From Anadara kagoshimensis (lineage: Eukaryota; Mollusca; Bivalvia; Arcoida; Arcidae), in contig CM037870.1 in assembly GCA_021292105.1 (NCBI GenBank), forward strand, positions 46,890,576 through 46,954,575: DNA of 64,000 nt. The letters run 5' to 3'. The position numbers were made by a program, and so were the translations under genes. The notes under the pieces were generated by a model. That model saw nothing but the letters and a program-made list of their open reading frames with translations. It was not told where the DNA came from and made no database searches. Positions 41,647 through 55,300 of this stretch are shown in pieces. Numbering within the stretch: position 1 is the stretch's first letter; the number at the start of each line of letters is the position of its first letter.

Positions 41647-42929
41647 ATTTTTATTTTTTGTATGCTATTTCATTATATACAGAAGGCTAATAGTTCATAT
41701 TTATCAGCAATTGGGTAGGTGCCAGAATTAAAATAGTTCATTGCTATAGAGATTGTTTTAAAAGAGAATGTCTCAGGAATTAATAAGCCAGTAGAGATTC
41801 ATGAAGTCGGAGCAAAATCAATATTCAAATATATCAATACAATTTTACATTGGAATTGATACTGTTGTACCCAATTCTCTCTGTTTTGGCCATAAAAAAG
41901 GTGCTGTATTACTATTACAATGAAACCTTTATAGTCCAGACAGCTACAAATTTTGGACACTCTCCATGGGATCCAAGTTTTCATGCTACATAGAACACCT
42001 TTAAGCCAGCCATCAAAATTGAGAGGCATTGCTGTATGTACAATAGTTTTATTGGAAATTATTTATACATAATATATGTAAAACAAAAACATCAATTTTG
42101 TTAATTTTGTGCTTTTTAAGTTTAATGTTCTATTTCATTACACAGCTGGGTAGATTTTTTTTTTATTTTTATACATTTGGCGTTTATCCTATCAGTACTT
42201 TCGGTACTTTGATTATTTTTATACTGTTTCTTCTCATGTCTTGATATGTATATGTATGTTACAGTTAATGTCTTAAGTTTTAAATCAGCTTTTTACTGAA
42301 TAAAATAAAAATTTATCAATTGTTTATACAGTATTTGTAATTCATGATAATGCCCTGTAAATGAAATGGGAGACTACCCACTACTACCCCTCTCAGTCCA
42401 CTGAGACACATTGGATAAGAGGAGATACATATGTTCAGAATCCCTTTCTGTGTTTTTAGTCACTTTTATTCATTTTACCCTTTTCTTGAAATCCAAAGAA
42501 ATCATGTGATCTGTTTGTGAAAAGAACTGGTACGATTATGAGCACACTTCAATTTGGTTAGGAGCGCAGAGTAATAAAAGTATATATTTCATGGGTATTT
42601 AATGATGCTTATATCTGACTGGTTAATATGTTCTTCTTATAATCCCGTATTATTGATAACTTTGGGAACCGGTGTAAAATCCATTGTTGTGGGGTCATCA
42701 TTATTTTGTTCGTAGGAAGTGAATGCAATTAATGGTAAGCAACGCTAAGCAGAATTTTAAATTTAAAAAAATCTTGAAACCTTTTTGAAATGCTTGACCT
42801 TTTTGAAATGCAATCAAGACAGAATAGCCCAAAGAAGTAGGTTGTATAGGACCAAATACATGAGATAATAGTATAAAACTCATGTCCTGTGCTAAATAGG
42901 GATTCATAATATTTAAAATGGTGGATATG

Positions 42930-43188
42930 CAGTGGCGGATTTAAGGGGGGGGGGTTGCGGGGGGTTGCAATCCCCCCTTTGAAAAATTAAAAAAAAAAAA
43001 GAGAGAGCTATTGACTGATTAAAAATTATTTTCTTGGCCCCCATCGAGGCTCTGCCCTAGACCCTCGTTTCTGGAAGCTCGCACCTAGCATTGATATAAT
43101 TCTCAACCCCCCCCCTCCCCCCCTTTCAAAAAATCTTGGATAATTCTCAACCCCCCCTTTCAAAAAATCCTAGATCCGCCCCTGCTAT
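42930..43188. mobile_element. CAGTGGCGGAT-ended MITE
   Basis: The left end GCAGTGGCGGATTTAAGG and the inverted right end GCAGGGGCGGATCTAGGA enclose G/C homopolymer runs and two CCCCCCCTTTCAAAAAATC blocks. CAGTGGCGGATC ends are widespread in invertebrate genomes. An isolated left end of this family (CAGTGGCGGATCCAGCGGGG) is at 55711. Confidence 0.65.
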
Positions 43189-43194
43189 GGCAGA

Positions 43195-43420
43195 GTGGCA
43201 CTGCCACCAGCTTTTGGGTTCAAACCTCACTCCGGGCTTGAAATTTTCGGAGATAATTATCATCTCGTGCCCATACTAGAGCCGTTAAAAGCTCATTACT
43301 CGAAATTCTTTCGGATGAGACTAAAAGTCAAGGTCCTGTGTCTTGGTGCATGCTAAAGACACCTCTGTAGATGTCGAAATGGAGTAGGCAATTTGTGGCT
43401 GCAGTACATGGCATTTACAA
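43195..43420 (+). repeat. tRNA-derived SINE-like sequence
   Basis: GGGTTCAAACCTCACTCCGG acts as a B-box-like segment, followed by GGCTTGAAATTTTCGG and GTGTCTTGGTGCATGCTAAAG. Related in plan to the other SINEs but a different subfamily; the 3' tail is not conserved. Confidence 0.4.
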
Positions 43421-43798
43421 TTAGAAACGAGGCTTAGCAACATATAAGACATAACTGGTGTTTGTTTCATTGCCATGGTTTTGAAACGGGGCTGGTGGGT
43501 TACTGAAATATAAAGAGATGGACTTTACAATGACAAGCGAACACAAAACATGCGACAGTAAATCATTAAAATGTTTATCAAAAAGATCAGATAAACCAGG
43601 AACCGCTGGGTCATAATGGCAATGGTATTCATTCAGGCACCTGAAATAATGATAAAACGTCATCCAGAGGTGTGGTTGAAGTTCGTTTATAACCGGCTTC
43701 ACTTCCTTGGTGGAAGTTTGCGTGTTTAACTTAATTTGCCAACTTCCAGTTTTTACTTTGCTTTGGGATTGTGGTTCGGACATGGATTTGTTCTCTTG

Positions 43799-43815
43799 TT
43801 AGCTCACCTGAGCCA

Positions 43816-43847
<32 letters not shown>

Positions 43848-43876
43848 GTCCGTTGTCTGTCGTCGTCGTCGTCGTC

Positions 43877-43915
<39 letters not shown>

Positions 43916-45807
43916 ACGAACCACTGGGCAGATTTCAACGAGACTTGGTCAGAAGCATGTCTGGGTCGGTGCAATTCAGATTTGTTCGTGGCATTGCCAT
44001 GGCTACCATAACTAGGTCAAGGTGACCTAGGGGTGCAAAAATCTTAAAAAATCTTCTTCTCCGAAAGTATTGATTGGAGAAAAAATCTGATGTGATATTT
44101 GGCTTCTCTAGGGTCTTAAGCCTGTAGTTTGTTCATTTCGTGAAATTCGGTCGAAAAATGGGTTACGCGTTTTTGCGTTTAATTTTGAAAAAATCGTAAA
44201 ATAGCTTCAAATTGTTATAACTTGACTACTTGACCAGATAATGACATGGGGTTTTCAGTTTTGACATCTTCTTGTTAGTATCTTCAAAATGAGGTCAAGG
44301 TCAATTGTGAAGGTCGTGACCTAATTTTTTTTACCTCTGATTATACTTATTATCTCTAAAACTATAAACTTTTTGTATAGTCATGTATATTAGAATGTTG
44401 TAGGTATTGATACAACGACCATTTTGATGTATAGAAAAAGGTCATGGGTTCAAAGGTCAAGGTCACAGATGCGAAACAATTCCGAAATGGTTAATTATCT
44501 CGAAAACTATAAACTTTTTATATAGGCATTTATATTAGAATGTTGTAGATATTGTTACAACGATCATTTTGATGTATAGAAAAAGGTCATGGGTTCAAAG
44601 GTCAAGGTCACGGATGCGAAACAATACCGAAATGGTTAATTATCTCGAAAACTATAAATTTTTTGTATAGGCATTTATATTAGAATGTTGTTGATATTGA
44701 TACAACGATCATTTTGATGTATAGAAAAAGGTCATGGGTTCAAAGGTCAAGGTCACAGATGCGAAACAATACCAAAATGGTTAATTATCTCGAAAACTAT
44801 AAACTTTTTGTATAGGCATGTATATTAGAATGTTGTAGGTATTGATACAGCAATCATTTTGATGTATAGAAAAAGGTCATGGGTTCAAAGGTCAAGGTCA
44901 CAGATGCGAAACAATACCGAAATGGTTAATTATCCCGAAAACTATAACTTTTTGTATAGGCATGTATATTAGAATGTTGTAGGTATTGATACGACGATCA
45001 TTTTGATGTATAGAAAAAGGTCATGGGTTCAAAGGTCAAGGTCACAGATGCAAATCAATACTGAAATGGTTAATTATCTCGAAAACTATTAACTTTTTGT
45101 ATAGGCATGTATATTAGAATGTTGTAGGTATTAGAAAAAGGTCATGAGTTCAAAGGTCAAGGTCACAGATGCGAAACAATACTGAAATGGTTAATTATCT
45201 CGAAAACTATAAATTTTTTGTATAGGCATGTATATTAGAATGTTGTAGGTATTGATACAACAATCATTTTGATGTATAAAAAAAGGTCATGGTTCAAAGG
45301 TCAAGGTCACAGATGCGAAACGACCCAAATGGTTAATTATCTCGAAAACTATAACTTTTTGTATAGGCATGTATATTAGAATGTTGTAGGTATTGATACA
45401 ACGATCATTTTGATGTAAAGAAAAAGGTCATGGGTTCAAAGGTCAAGGTCACAGATGGGAAAACAATACCGAAATGGTTAATTATCTCGAAAACTATTAA
45501 CTTTTTGTATAAGGATGTATATTAGAATGTTGTAGGTATCGATAAAACAATCATTTTGATGTATAGAAAAGGTCATGGGTTTAAAGGTCAAGGTCACAGA
45601 TGTAAAACAATACTGAAATGGTTAATTATCTTGAAAACTATAAACGTTTTGTATAGGCATGTATATTAGAATGTTGTAGTATTGATACAATGATCATTTT
45701 GATGTAAAGAAAAAATGGAGTCATTTTTAGTATTTACGTTGTCTTTAAATCTATCAGCTAGCCATTAGTTATCAGGTGAGCGTATAAGGCCCATGGGCCT
45801 CTTGTTT
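43799..45807 (+). mobile_element. Mobile tandem-repeat element, copy 2 (9 units)
   Basis: Begins AGCTCACCTGAGCC...GGCTCAAGTGAGC (strong terminal hairpin), followed by a (GTC)n run at about 43859-43887, the same head as copy 1, about nine more diverged units of about 145 bp and the tail ATCAGGTGAGCGTATAAGGC then CCATGGGCCTCTTGTT. The 84-codon ORF at 43771 is produced by the trinucleotide run and is not a gene. Confidence 0.85.
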
Positions 45808-47683
45808 TTATTATGCTTTTTTAATTTAATCATAAAATACATTCAAAAAGTGGTATGCCATACTCAATGTTTTAACAGTTAAAAGACCATGATTTGTATA
45901 CTCCAGATGTATAATTGTAAAATAAACGGGACTAGGAAATACTACAGTGATGGTACGATGAGAGGACCACACGGCTACTGAACCCCTCCCTCCCTACTGT
46001 GCCATTAGTAAAACGCGTGCTTACGGATCACAGTACCATTTGCCACCTCATTTCGAATCCAGCTCCGACAGACCCTTTAGTGTGAAAAAAGTTTGTAAGT
46101 TTACTTGCCGAAAGTAAGTGTATATGTCCCCAGCCGCAATTAGTATGTCAAAAGGTCAAGGTCACAGGACCATAAAAACTTAATCGTATCGAATATAAGG
46201 TGTTAAGTTGAAATATCAAATTGATTTTAACAAGATGTATACTGTATTAAAAGAACCAAATTGGAGTCATGAAGGTCAAGGTCAATATCACAGGACCACA
46301 AAAACCGATTTCACTTTTTTATGTTTCTGCTCCTAAACTTTGTTTTTTATAAAAAGAGTGATATTAACAGGGTGTATGCAGTATTGAAAGAAGACATAAT
46401 GCATACCAAATCGGAGTCGTCAAGGTCGAGGTCATAGCATCAAAAAACATGAAAAACATTGGAAATTGTATTTGTATTTGATTTAATGATCTTTTTTGTT
46501 TCTAATTGATGGTTATCAGACAGTGCTTTTCAATGTTTATCAATTTACAGAGGCAAGATATGAAGTTTTAAGTTGCAGAGGCTGAGTGTCAAAGCTTTTA
46601 AACACAAAACAAAGAGTTAATGTTTCTGTGTTTGGGGTTCACAACTTAAAAAATATGTATCCCCTTTCTTTATGCAACTCATTTTAGTAATGCAGTGGAG
46701 GATGCTGAGGTCAAACGTCTAGGTCATGTGTATTAGGTCATCAAGATCAAGGTCACATAATTGTACAAACTAATAATAAATGAAGAGGGGCATATATGTC
46801 AAACAGTGTCATGAATTGGTACTTTACTCTTGTTCTTCTCCAGGTTCTCCGAATTTCTCCATTATTCCTGAACCGACCGTCGAATCTTGACTTGGACATA
46901 CTAATGATGGTGATTTTGTTATCATATTCGACACTTTTCTAAAGTCTTGGGTTTAATTAATAATGGACTCATAATGTGTAAATATCTCGTTTTGTACTTT
47001 ATTCTATTCGTTTTGTTGCCACCAGTGTACATAGCTGTGTATTCTATACAAGTTGCGCATTCAGATTCAATATTTAAATTAAAAAAGGATTGTTCTCCTT
47101 TATTTTTTTAAAGAAAAATCCACATTTAAATATCCCTATAGACACTTCTTTGTAGTTCATAAAAGTAAGGTGTAGTTCCAATTAAGAATTATGACGTTAA
47201 TGAACCGATAATGAAAGTATAAAATAAAACATATGTTAGTTTCCTCCGGAGAACGGATAATTGGTGAAGAACGGAGGGACCTTAGGGGAGATACGTCTAC
47301 TACGGTAATTAGTGAATGTGAAAGCATGCAAAACTATACAAAATCCTGAACTAGGGATTTCATTACTGGCTTTTAAAAATGTTAGATTGTTTGCTGTTCT
47401 TAAATGCCAAAAGCAATATCTTTTCAGATTACATAAAACATATTGACTGAATCACATGACCTAAGTCAATGATCAGACAGGAGAATGACATTGAGAAATC
47501 GGCATTGTTAAGTGTTGTGTTGTATAAATCCTTGAAAATTGTAATTGAAAAAAAATATTTCTGTCGTTTCACATCATTTTTAAATTATATCTCCCTGCTC
47601 ATACATACAAAATGTCTTGATATTTGGTCTATTTTTATTGAAGTGGGTTAAAAATAAGTCCACGAAATTGAAATGAAAAAAAA

Positions 47684-47905
47684 ACTTCTCTTGAGAGCCA
47701 AATATGTTTTCCCGCGACCATAACCTTTACCATATGCCCTTGGTTCAAGGCCATGACACACCTTTGGACCATTGAGATTAATTATGTGAAGTTTTATGAC
47801 AGTCGTCCAAAGCAGCTTTAAGATATGGCTCAGGCACGATTTTGCATGGACAGACAAACATGGTGATTCCTATATACCCCCTCAAACTAGTTTCGGGGGT
47901 ATAAA
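47684..47905 (-). repeat. TTTATACCCCC repeat family, copy 1
   Basis: Read on the minus strand: TTTATACCCCCGAAAC, GGGGGTATATAGGAATCACC, TGTCTGTCC, then at the far end ATATTTGGCTCTCAAGAGA. A plus-strand copy lies at 50797-51045. Confidence 0.65.
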
Positions 47906-48158
47906 TAGAGTGCTAGGCATCGATAACCATGTTCCTTTTCACAAAAAGACATGAAAATATGAAAATAAACTAGTTTTTATCTTTCAATGAAATTTTTTAA
48001 GACGTGGGAAAAATCACATTATTAAGAGAAAAGGATAACCAAATAATAAATAAATAAATAAATAAATAAATAACAGACTAAAAAATATTTCCAATCCCCA
48101 AATGTAGCCCGTGTCTTTATTATACTTTATTACTCCTCTACCTATTTCCCCTTTTGTG

Positions 48159-48178
48159 GTCACGTGACTGTATATACA
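48159..48178 (+). promoter_or_regulatory. Possible core promoter motifs of the EGFR-like gene
   Basis: The 10 bp palindrome GTCACGTGAC (48159-48168, an E-box of the USF/TFEB kind) is followed at once by a TATA-like TATATACA (48171). They lie about 40 bp before the start codon, so transcription from here would leave a very short leader. Suggestive only. Confidence 0.3.
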
Positions 48179-48209
48179 TAGATGCTTTAAAACAGTAACA
48201 TCAACCAAG

Positions 48210-48300
48210 ATGGAGACGACTTTATATATACTTCTACTGTATTCTTACTTATCGTGTGTGTATTCTGTGGAGATGGTGGAGAGTAAACCCAAAATAAAAG
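48210..48300 (+). CDS. EGFR: EGFR-like exon 1: signal peptide
   Basis: Encodes METTLYILLLYSYLSCVYS, a signal peptide with likely cleavage after it, followed by VEMVESKPKIK. Donor GTAAGT, phase 1. The next exon resumes with EC, where human EGFR also begins domain I at a cysteine. Confidence 0.82.
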
Positions 48301-51300
48301 GTAAGTTACATTCTAAAATACGACAAAATTTTCTTAAAAATGAAAAAAAATCGTGAGAAGATATCAGAATGGTTATAACTGTTGAAAATTCTCCGTGTGT
48401 TATTATTGTTTGGCTGAGTTCCCAGCATCTTAAAGTTAGTACACAGAGTACGGAAGTGTTGTGTTACCACTTCAAACAAGACGTATATTTGTTAAGATAG
48501 GGAAAATATTTCACATGGTACTTGTGTATGTAATTGTTATGACACGAATGGAATTTGTATAAATAATTCTGATACAAAAAGACGTCCTGTTACACATCAA
48601 GTTCAGGCCTCAGATTCACAATCACCCCTTACTAAGATTTCCTTCACTTAAGTCTAGCAAAATTTAAATCTTAAATAAGTTTGTTATATTTAAGATATTG
48701 GGGAATTTAAGTTCTCATTTTAAAGATCACTGCAAGCTTATGACATATGTATTCTAATTTGGTAGAAAATTTGTATTTTTATGTCCACAACAGATTACCA
48801 AAAATAAGCTAAATTTAACTTTGTTAAGAGAGCCGTATCAGCATTATTGCAGCTATTAGCGGCTACATTTGGTCTAGAAAATGTAAACGCTACAATAGTT
48901 AAAATGGTTAAAAAAAACCTGAGAAATTGGGGGTATTATCAGTGTTCAACAATATGGATGGCGTATTGGAAATCGTAAGAGAACGAACGTATTCCGTACC
49001 TCTATGGAAAATTGGCATTAAGTCTCTTTTGGATAAATAATGTAGTTATAAACAGAACCAATACATCAATAATTGTTACTGTAAAATTAAAATCGACTGC
49101 GTATCTAATGTGCAGTATTTAATATCTCGTTTCCTATGTTCTTCAAACACTTTGTTCTAACTGCTACGAGGGGAAGTCAGAAAGTTCATAGAACAGCGTA
49201 TTCAGTCAAGCGTAACACACATTTCTTTACTTATTTAGACAACACAACATTCCGCCATTTTAAACATAGGTTAATTTGTCACAACATATTTGTGTAATTC
49301 TCAAAAGCATTCAAAGTTAGTGACCATCAAGCAATGATGGAAAATCAAAATGTTGAGTTTAGGGCAGTAATAAAGTTCCTCACAGTAGAGGGATCAAATG
49401 CCAAAGAAATTCACCGGCGAATGGCAGAGGTGTACGGTGACAGTAGTCTTGCCTATTCCACAGTGGCAAAATGGTCAGCTGAATTTAAACGTGGGCGCAC
49501 CTCAATGAAGGATGACCCACGGTCAGGTCGGCCAGCTGATGCCATCACAAAAGAAATTGTCACGTCTGTGGAGACCCTCATCATGAATGATCGTCGAATT
49601 AGGATTGATGACATAGCTAGGGAGTTTGACATTTCACATGGAAGTGTAACACGGTTATCCAAGAGCATCTTGGGATGTCAAAAGTATCCGCAAGATGGGT
49701 CACCAGAAACCTAAATGTGCAGGATCGCTTCCAAAGACTCCAATCAAGTCGGGAGCTTCTTGGCATTTATAATGACAATCCGGAGAGCTTCCACTTACGT
49801 TTAGTAACTGGTGATGAAACATGGATTCATCATTGGGACCCAGAAATAAAAAAGAGTCCATGCAATGGAAGCACCATGGCTCACCCCCACCAAAGAAATT
49901 CAAAATCCAACCATCAGCTGGCAAAGTCATGGCCACTGTTTTTTTGAGATTCTAAGGGTGTTCTGTTAATCAATTATAAACCTGCTAGAATTTCTATCAC
50001 TGGGGCTTACTATGCTGATCTAATGAAGAAGCTGAAAGCTGCTATTCAATTAAAAAGGAGGGGAAAGTTGAGCCGAGGGGTATTGCTTTTTCACGACAAT
50101 GCTCCTGTGCACAAGTCAAGGATGGCACAAGCAGCGATTCGTGAATGCAAGTTCGAACAACTTAATCACCCACTCTACAGTCCCGATTTGGCACCCAGTG
50201 ATTATTTCCTATTTAGAAATTTGAAATCATTTACGGGGAATCAGATTTCCTGATGATGATGGACTTAAGGCTGCCACAGAGGCATGGTTTCAGGACCAAA
50301 CCGAAGACTTCTATTTCAAAGGTATAGACAGTCTGAAAGAAAAGTGGGCTAAGTGCATTGGGGTAAATGGGGACTATATTGAAAAATAATAATAAAATGT
50401 ATGGTTTGTTGCGGCAATATATAACCCGTTCTATGAACTTTTTGACCTCCCCTCGTATTGTTTTTTAGTAAGCAAGTTGTATACTAGTATCATGACACAG
50501 AGGCCACCGGTCGTAAAATAAGTCAGTTTGTATGCGCTCTGAATTAAAACTTGAACCATTTCACTGGATATCATTTTGCCATTAGATCCAGCACCCGTCC
50601 AAAGTCGGGTTTTATATTCCGTGATCACAATATATGTTTATCATTGTCATTAAATCCCGTCAGGGATCGTCCAAAGTTTTTCAATTGTCACTGTCCTTCG
50701 TCGAGTGAAACAGCGCACTAAATAATTTGTAACTATTTAGTTAAGAAATAATTATTTAAAAATGTAAACAGTACCAGCTACAACTGAAGCTTTTTATACC
50801 CCCTCTGCAAACGAAGTCAATGGTGTATATAGGAATTATACTTGCTGTCCGTCTGGTTGTCCGTCCCAATAATGTGTCCGCTCCATATTTTCCAGGTCTA
50901 TGGATGGATTTTGATTAAACTTGGAACAAATGTAAACCAACATGTGAAGGTTTGTCGTACATCAAATTTATGTGCATAATTCAAAGGTCAAGGTCAGGAG
51001 GTCAATGTTAGGGGCGGGGGTATTTGGCTCTCAAGAGACAGTTCTAGTTACTCTGGCTAATATCAAAACGAAATGGCGACAATGCATAGTCGTTAGTTTC
51101 AATTTCTTTTAACATTTAAATGAATGAATGAAAAGTTTAAGGAAATCGAGGTTAACATTGTAACACCTTTTTATCAACGCATTATTTGAAAGGTTTGTCT
51201 TTGCGATATATTTTCTACATGTTGACACAAAACAACAACAGAAGTTCGATTTTTCGATTTATAGCTATCAATCTGATATTATATCTACTTATGACAACAA

Positions 51301-51378
51301 CATTCATAAAAACATAGATGATAAAAATGAAATGAAAATAAGTGTGTAAAATTATATCTCATTTTGAAATAAAGATGA

Positions 51379-51422
<44 letters not shown>

Positions 51423-52315
51423 ATAGGAAATGAATATGAAACTTAAGGTGAATGAAAATGAAAAATGAAACATTATATATGTACATAAGAAAAAATTATA
51501 AATGGAAATAAAAACAAATTAATATACAAGTTTTTGTTGTATGAATATATAGATTAAAATTTCGATAACGGCAACAATATGAGTTGTCTAACAACAAATT
51601 CATCATTCTGTCCATAAAAGCAGAATTATATCAATATCAATATACATGTATCTTCATTTTTCTCTAGATGACCATTTTAACTTTAATTTAACTTGTTGAC
51701 TTTTGTTTTCCCTGACACGCCATTTTTTATTCTTCTCAAGCCTTTTGTTACTCTTCGGAATATCCCTGGTTTCTTTCCAGTTTTCTGTTTGGGCTGGTAC
51801 TCATGGTTGTCTATTTGAAGAATATTTACTTGTATTTTGTCTTGTACATTCTCTTTTACTACATAACCAATAGCTGTATGTATGTCAGCATTTTCTTCTT
51901 TTTCTTGTCTGAAAAAAAAAAGAATACTAAATTCATAAGAGAAACCACGACAATGCATATCTTGCAAAGTGTTATAATGTAATTCTGATTGTAATATATA
52001 TATAGGTAAGGGAAAATGCAGAGTTAAACTTGGGATCAACCGGAGACCCCATACTCATTTCATGTTACTATCCAATTTTGAGCTAGGAAATTTTTGAAAC
52101 TAAAAAAAATAATTACTAAAATAATCAAATTTTTCTAGTTCCGCTGTAATTTGATCAATTGTCGAAATGTCACTGCAAAATGTTCAATGAGTTTGAAAAT
52201 AACAACTTTGTATTCGGACGAAGCAACATTACACGCACAAGCGACTTGACCCCAAATAATGTCTTAATTTATTAATCTTTAATAAAATACCAGTAGTTTT
52301 AAATAATAAAGCCGT

Positions 52316-52354
<39 letters not shown>

Positions 52355-55300
52355 TTCATTTAATTATTTTCTGTTTCACGTGAATCCAATGCTACAAACG
52401 GCCATTTCAACAACCTACCTGAAATAAGTCTTGAATGTTGGCTCTGGACCCCGAGCTTGGAACAATTCTACTGGACACGGTCTGTTGTAATGTCCTCACA
52501 CTGGTCCCTCATATGCCGCCGGATAGATTTTCCAGAAGCACTTGTCACTGAGTGAATGTGGCATGACTATGCTACTGTGCTCACAACTATTGCTGATAAG
52601 AAAATTTCGCTTTTTGCTGCCGCTCTGTTGCGCTGATCGCCAAGAACTGAATTGTGTTGTAACTTCGGAGGGTATTTTACGTCATTTAATTGTCGCAATG
52701 TTGCCGAGTAACCGATATGTTACGTCATATCCGCTACAATCTCGTTACCATGTTATAAAAAATTGCAGTATCGAACTCGATGCCTTCAAGTCAATACTGG
52801 TGCTGCAATAGCGTCTGGCCATACAATACATATCGAGGCAAAACCACTACTATCTTCTGTTACAGAGTTACTTGGAAAAATAACAGTTTCGTGGCCGATA
52901 TTTCCTAATTTAAGCGTGTACCTAGCGATTGAGCTACACAATCACCTACCGATCTGGGTCCGGCGCTACCTCCGACTAACTAAATAACACATACCCACAT
53001 AGAACAGAAACCATATGTCAAAATAATATATTCGCGAAAGATTTATTTTGAGTCTTTTTTGAAAGTTGGTAAGTTAATTTTGGTCCCTCCAATTTTAACA
53101 TTGCTGTTATGGGCATATTATATCCGAAAACAAGTTCAAAACGTTTAAACACTATAAGGAAACTTTCATATTTATGTAAAACGACAAATTAAATGTTTTT
53201 ATTCTGTTGTAGAGTGCCATGGAACCCATGTCGGGTTTGGATTCTCTGGGAATCTGAAAGCCCATTATAATGCACTGGTTGCCAAGTACAAAGGTTGTAC
53301 ACACGTCGAGGGAAACCTGGAGATCACCAACTTTTATACCTCAACAAACATAACGTATGATATGTCATTCTTGTCAGACATCGAGGTAGTCACGGGTTAC
53401 GTTTTGCTCGGACTTCTAGAAGTGGACACCATACCACTCGTGAACCTGAGACTTATAAGAGCCGACAATACATATAACATAAAGAACATGGAATATGGGC
53501 TTATCGTCGCCATTACCTCAGCAGGGGAACCGGAAGATCCGGACGATGAGGTCGTGGGATTGCGAGAACTGCAACTACCAAATTTGAAAGGTACGAGTGT
53601 TTTCCATCGAATATTCGAAGTAAACAATGTTCGGAAAACATTGATGTAACACATAACATTGCAGGACCAAAAGCTATCTAACGTCGAACACCGTTTAGGC
53701 ATTATAATACTGTCTAAAAATAATTTACCTGATAATAAAGACCATGTTGAGTGTCCACACATTATTCTGATTAGTAAAATAGTCAGATGTCTCCATAAGG
53801 TTATGAGACGTAACTGAATTTGTCTTGGAATAAGGATAAATACCATTCTGAAGAGACAAATTCTTTATCTGAATAACAATTATAATGACAATGTATTGAG
53901 CCGCTTAGGAGAAAAATGCTCACGCACATAAATAAAACAAACAAATAGATAGATAAATAACATTTAGGTCATTGATTATAACTCTAACCAAAATGTCTAC
54001 TACATGTATTTATTTTTCGAAATCTATTTTTCTAAAAGTATCAACCGAAATGTATTTCCGGATAACATTACAATGACTTTTTATTGTGCCTGTCTAGGAA
54101 ACGTTTGCAATAACGAATAAACTACATCTGTTATAATCTATTAAATTAATGTTCTCAGTTACTTATCCTAATTTATTTAGCACGAGGTTAGACCTACATG
54201 TCGCCGTTAGAGCTTTAAGCATATTCTAATTTTGCCCTTTCTTAACTTGTGTCTTTCTTACTTAATAATGATGTTATATACCATATTTTTTAATGTATTT
54301 TATGATTAAATTAAAAAAAATGGTATATGACAATGATCCAAATTGTTATTTATTGCAGAAATTTCTCGGGGTAAAGTATTGTTAAAGAATAACCCAAACC
54401 TACGTTATGTTGATACTATCGATTGGCATGCTATAGTACCAGGGGAAAAAGAACCAGTCACCTACGGAGCACAGGCATACTGTTCAAATTGTAAGTTACC
54501 TGTAATATTTTAATTTTTCTATGGAAATATTTGTGGCCCATTTGTATTGGAGACTATTGTCATGTACAGAATTATGAGTTTGTTGAAAGATAGACATAAT
54601 ACAAGAAACAAAATAGTTGATTTCCTCGTAGACATGTTTAGGGGATGTTCTCGTCCAACATAACATGAATAATGATTCGAACTTTTGAATATTTTGCTTT
54701 GTAAAATATTTGAAATTCCGTATAGAACACTAAGCGCAATTACGTCACTAGAAGGGGGTTTTACCGGAATAATTGCGAAATTCCGGAATAGTTAGACACT
54801 TTCCGTAATCTTTGGAAAAATCCGGAATCTTAAGACAAAAATCCGAAATAATAAGTCAAAATCCGAAATAATTAGGCAAAATCCGGAATAATCAGACAAA
54901 ATCCGGAATAATTGGTCAAAATCCGGAATAATAAGGCTATATTTTTTACGGTAAATTTTCCGGAATCTAACGATTCCGGATTTTGTCTGATTATTCCGGA
55001 TTTTGTCTAATTATTTCGGATTTTGCCTAATTATTTCGGATTTTGACTTATTATTCCGGAAAATGTCCAATTATTACGGTAAAGTATTTTAAAAAATTTA
55101 AATTTTTAATTCGCGCCATTTTGTCGTTTTTCACCAACGTGCAAATAGTCGCACTTTCTAGAAAACTGTGTAAGGGGAAAAAAATACCTAAAACTATCTA
55201 TCACTTAGCTCGACAGCAGTTGACATCCTTTCATACAGAGGCTTTCCGTACGAACGCATGTGCGCATGCGCGGATGTATCGTGTTGATACCGTGCTGACA

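Larger units (their letters stand above)
45808..48209. other. Intergenic, repeat-derived
   Basis: 46140-46760 has several GGTCAAGGTCA motifs in a setting unlike the 145 bp unit (GGACCATAAAAAC, GGAGTCATGAAGG), so it is a different decayed repeat. 47684-47905 is a minus-strand copy of the TTTATACCCCC family. (AAAT)n at 48046-48073. No gene recognised. Confidence 0.5.

Noticed and set aside
43771..44025. 84-codon ORF with an arginine run
   Set aside because: Generated by the GTC trinucleotide run at the start of mobile element copy 2.
53397..53846. 149-codon minus-strand ORF
   Set aside because: It lies antisense to EGFR exon 2 and its intron edge, and has no recognisable content of its own.
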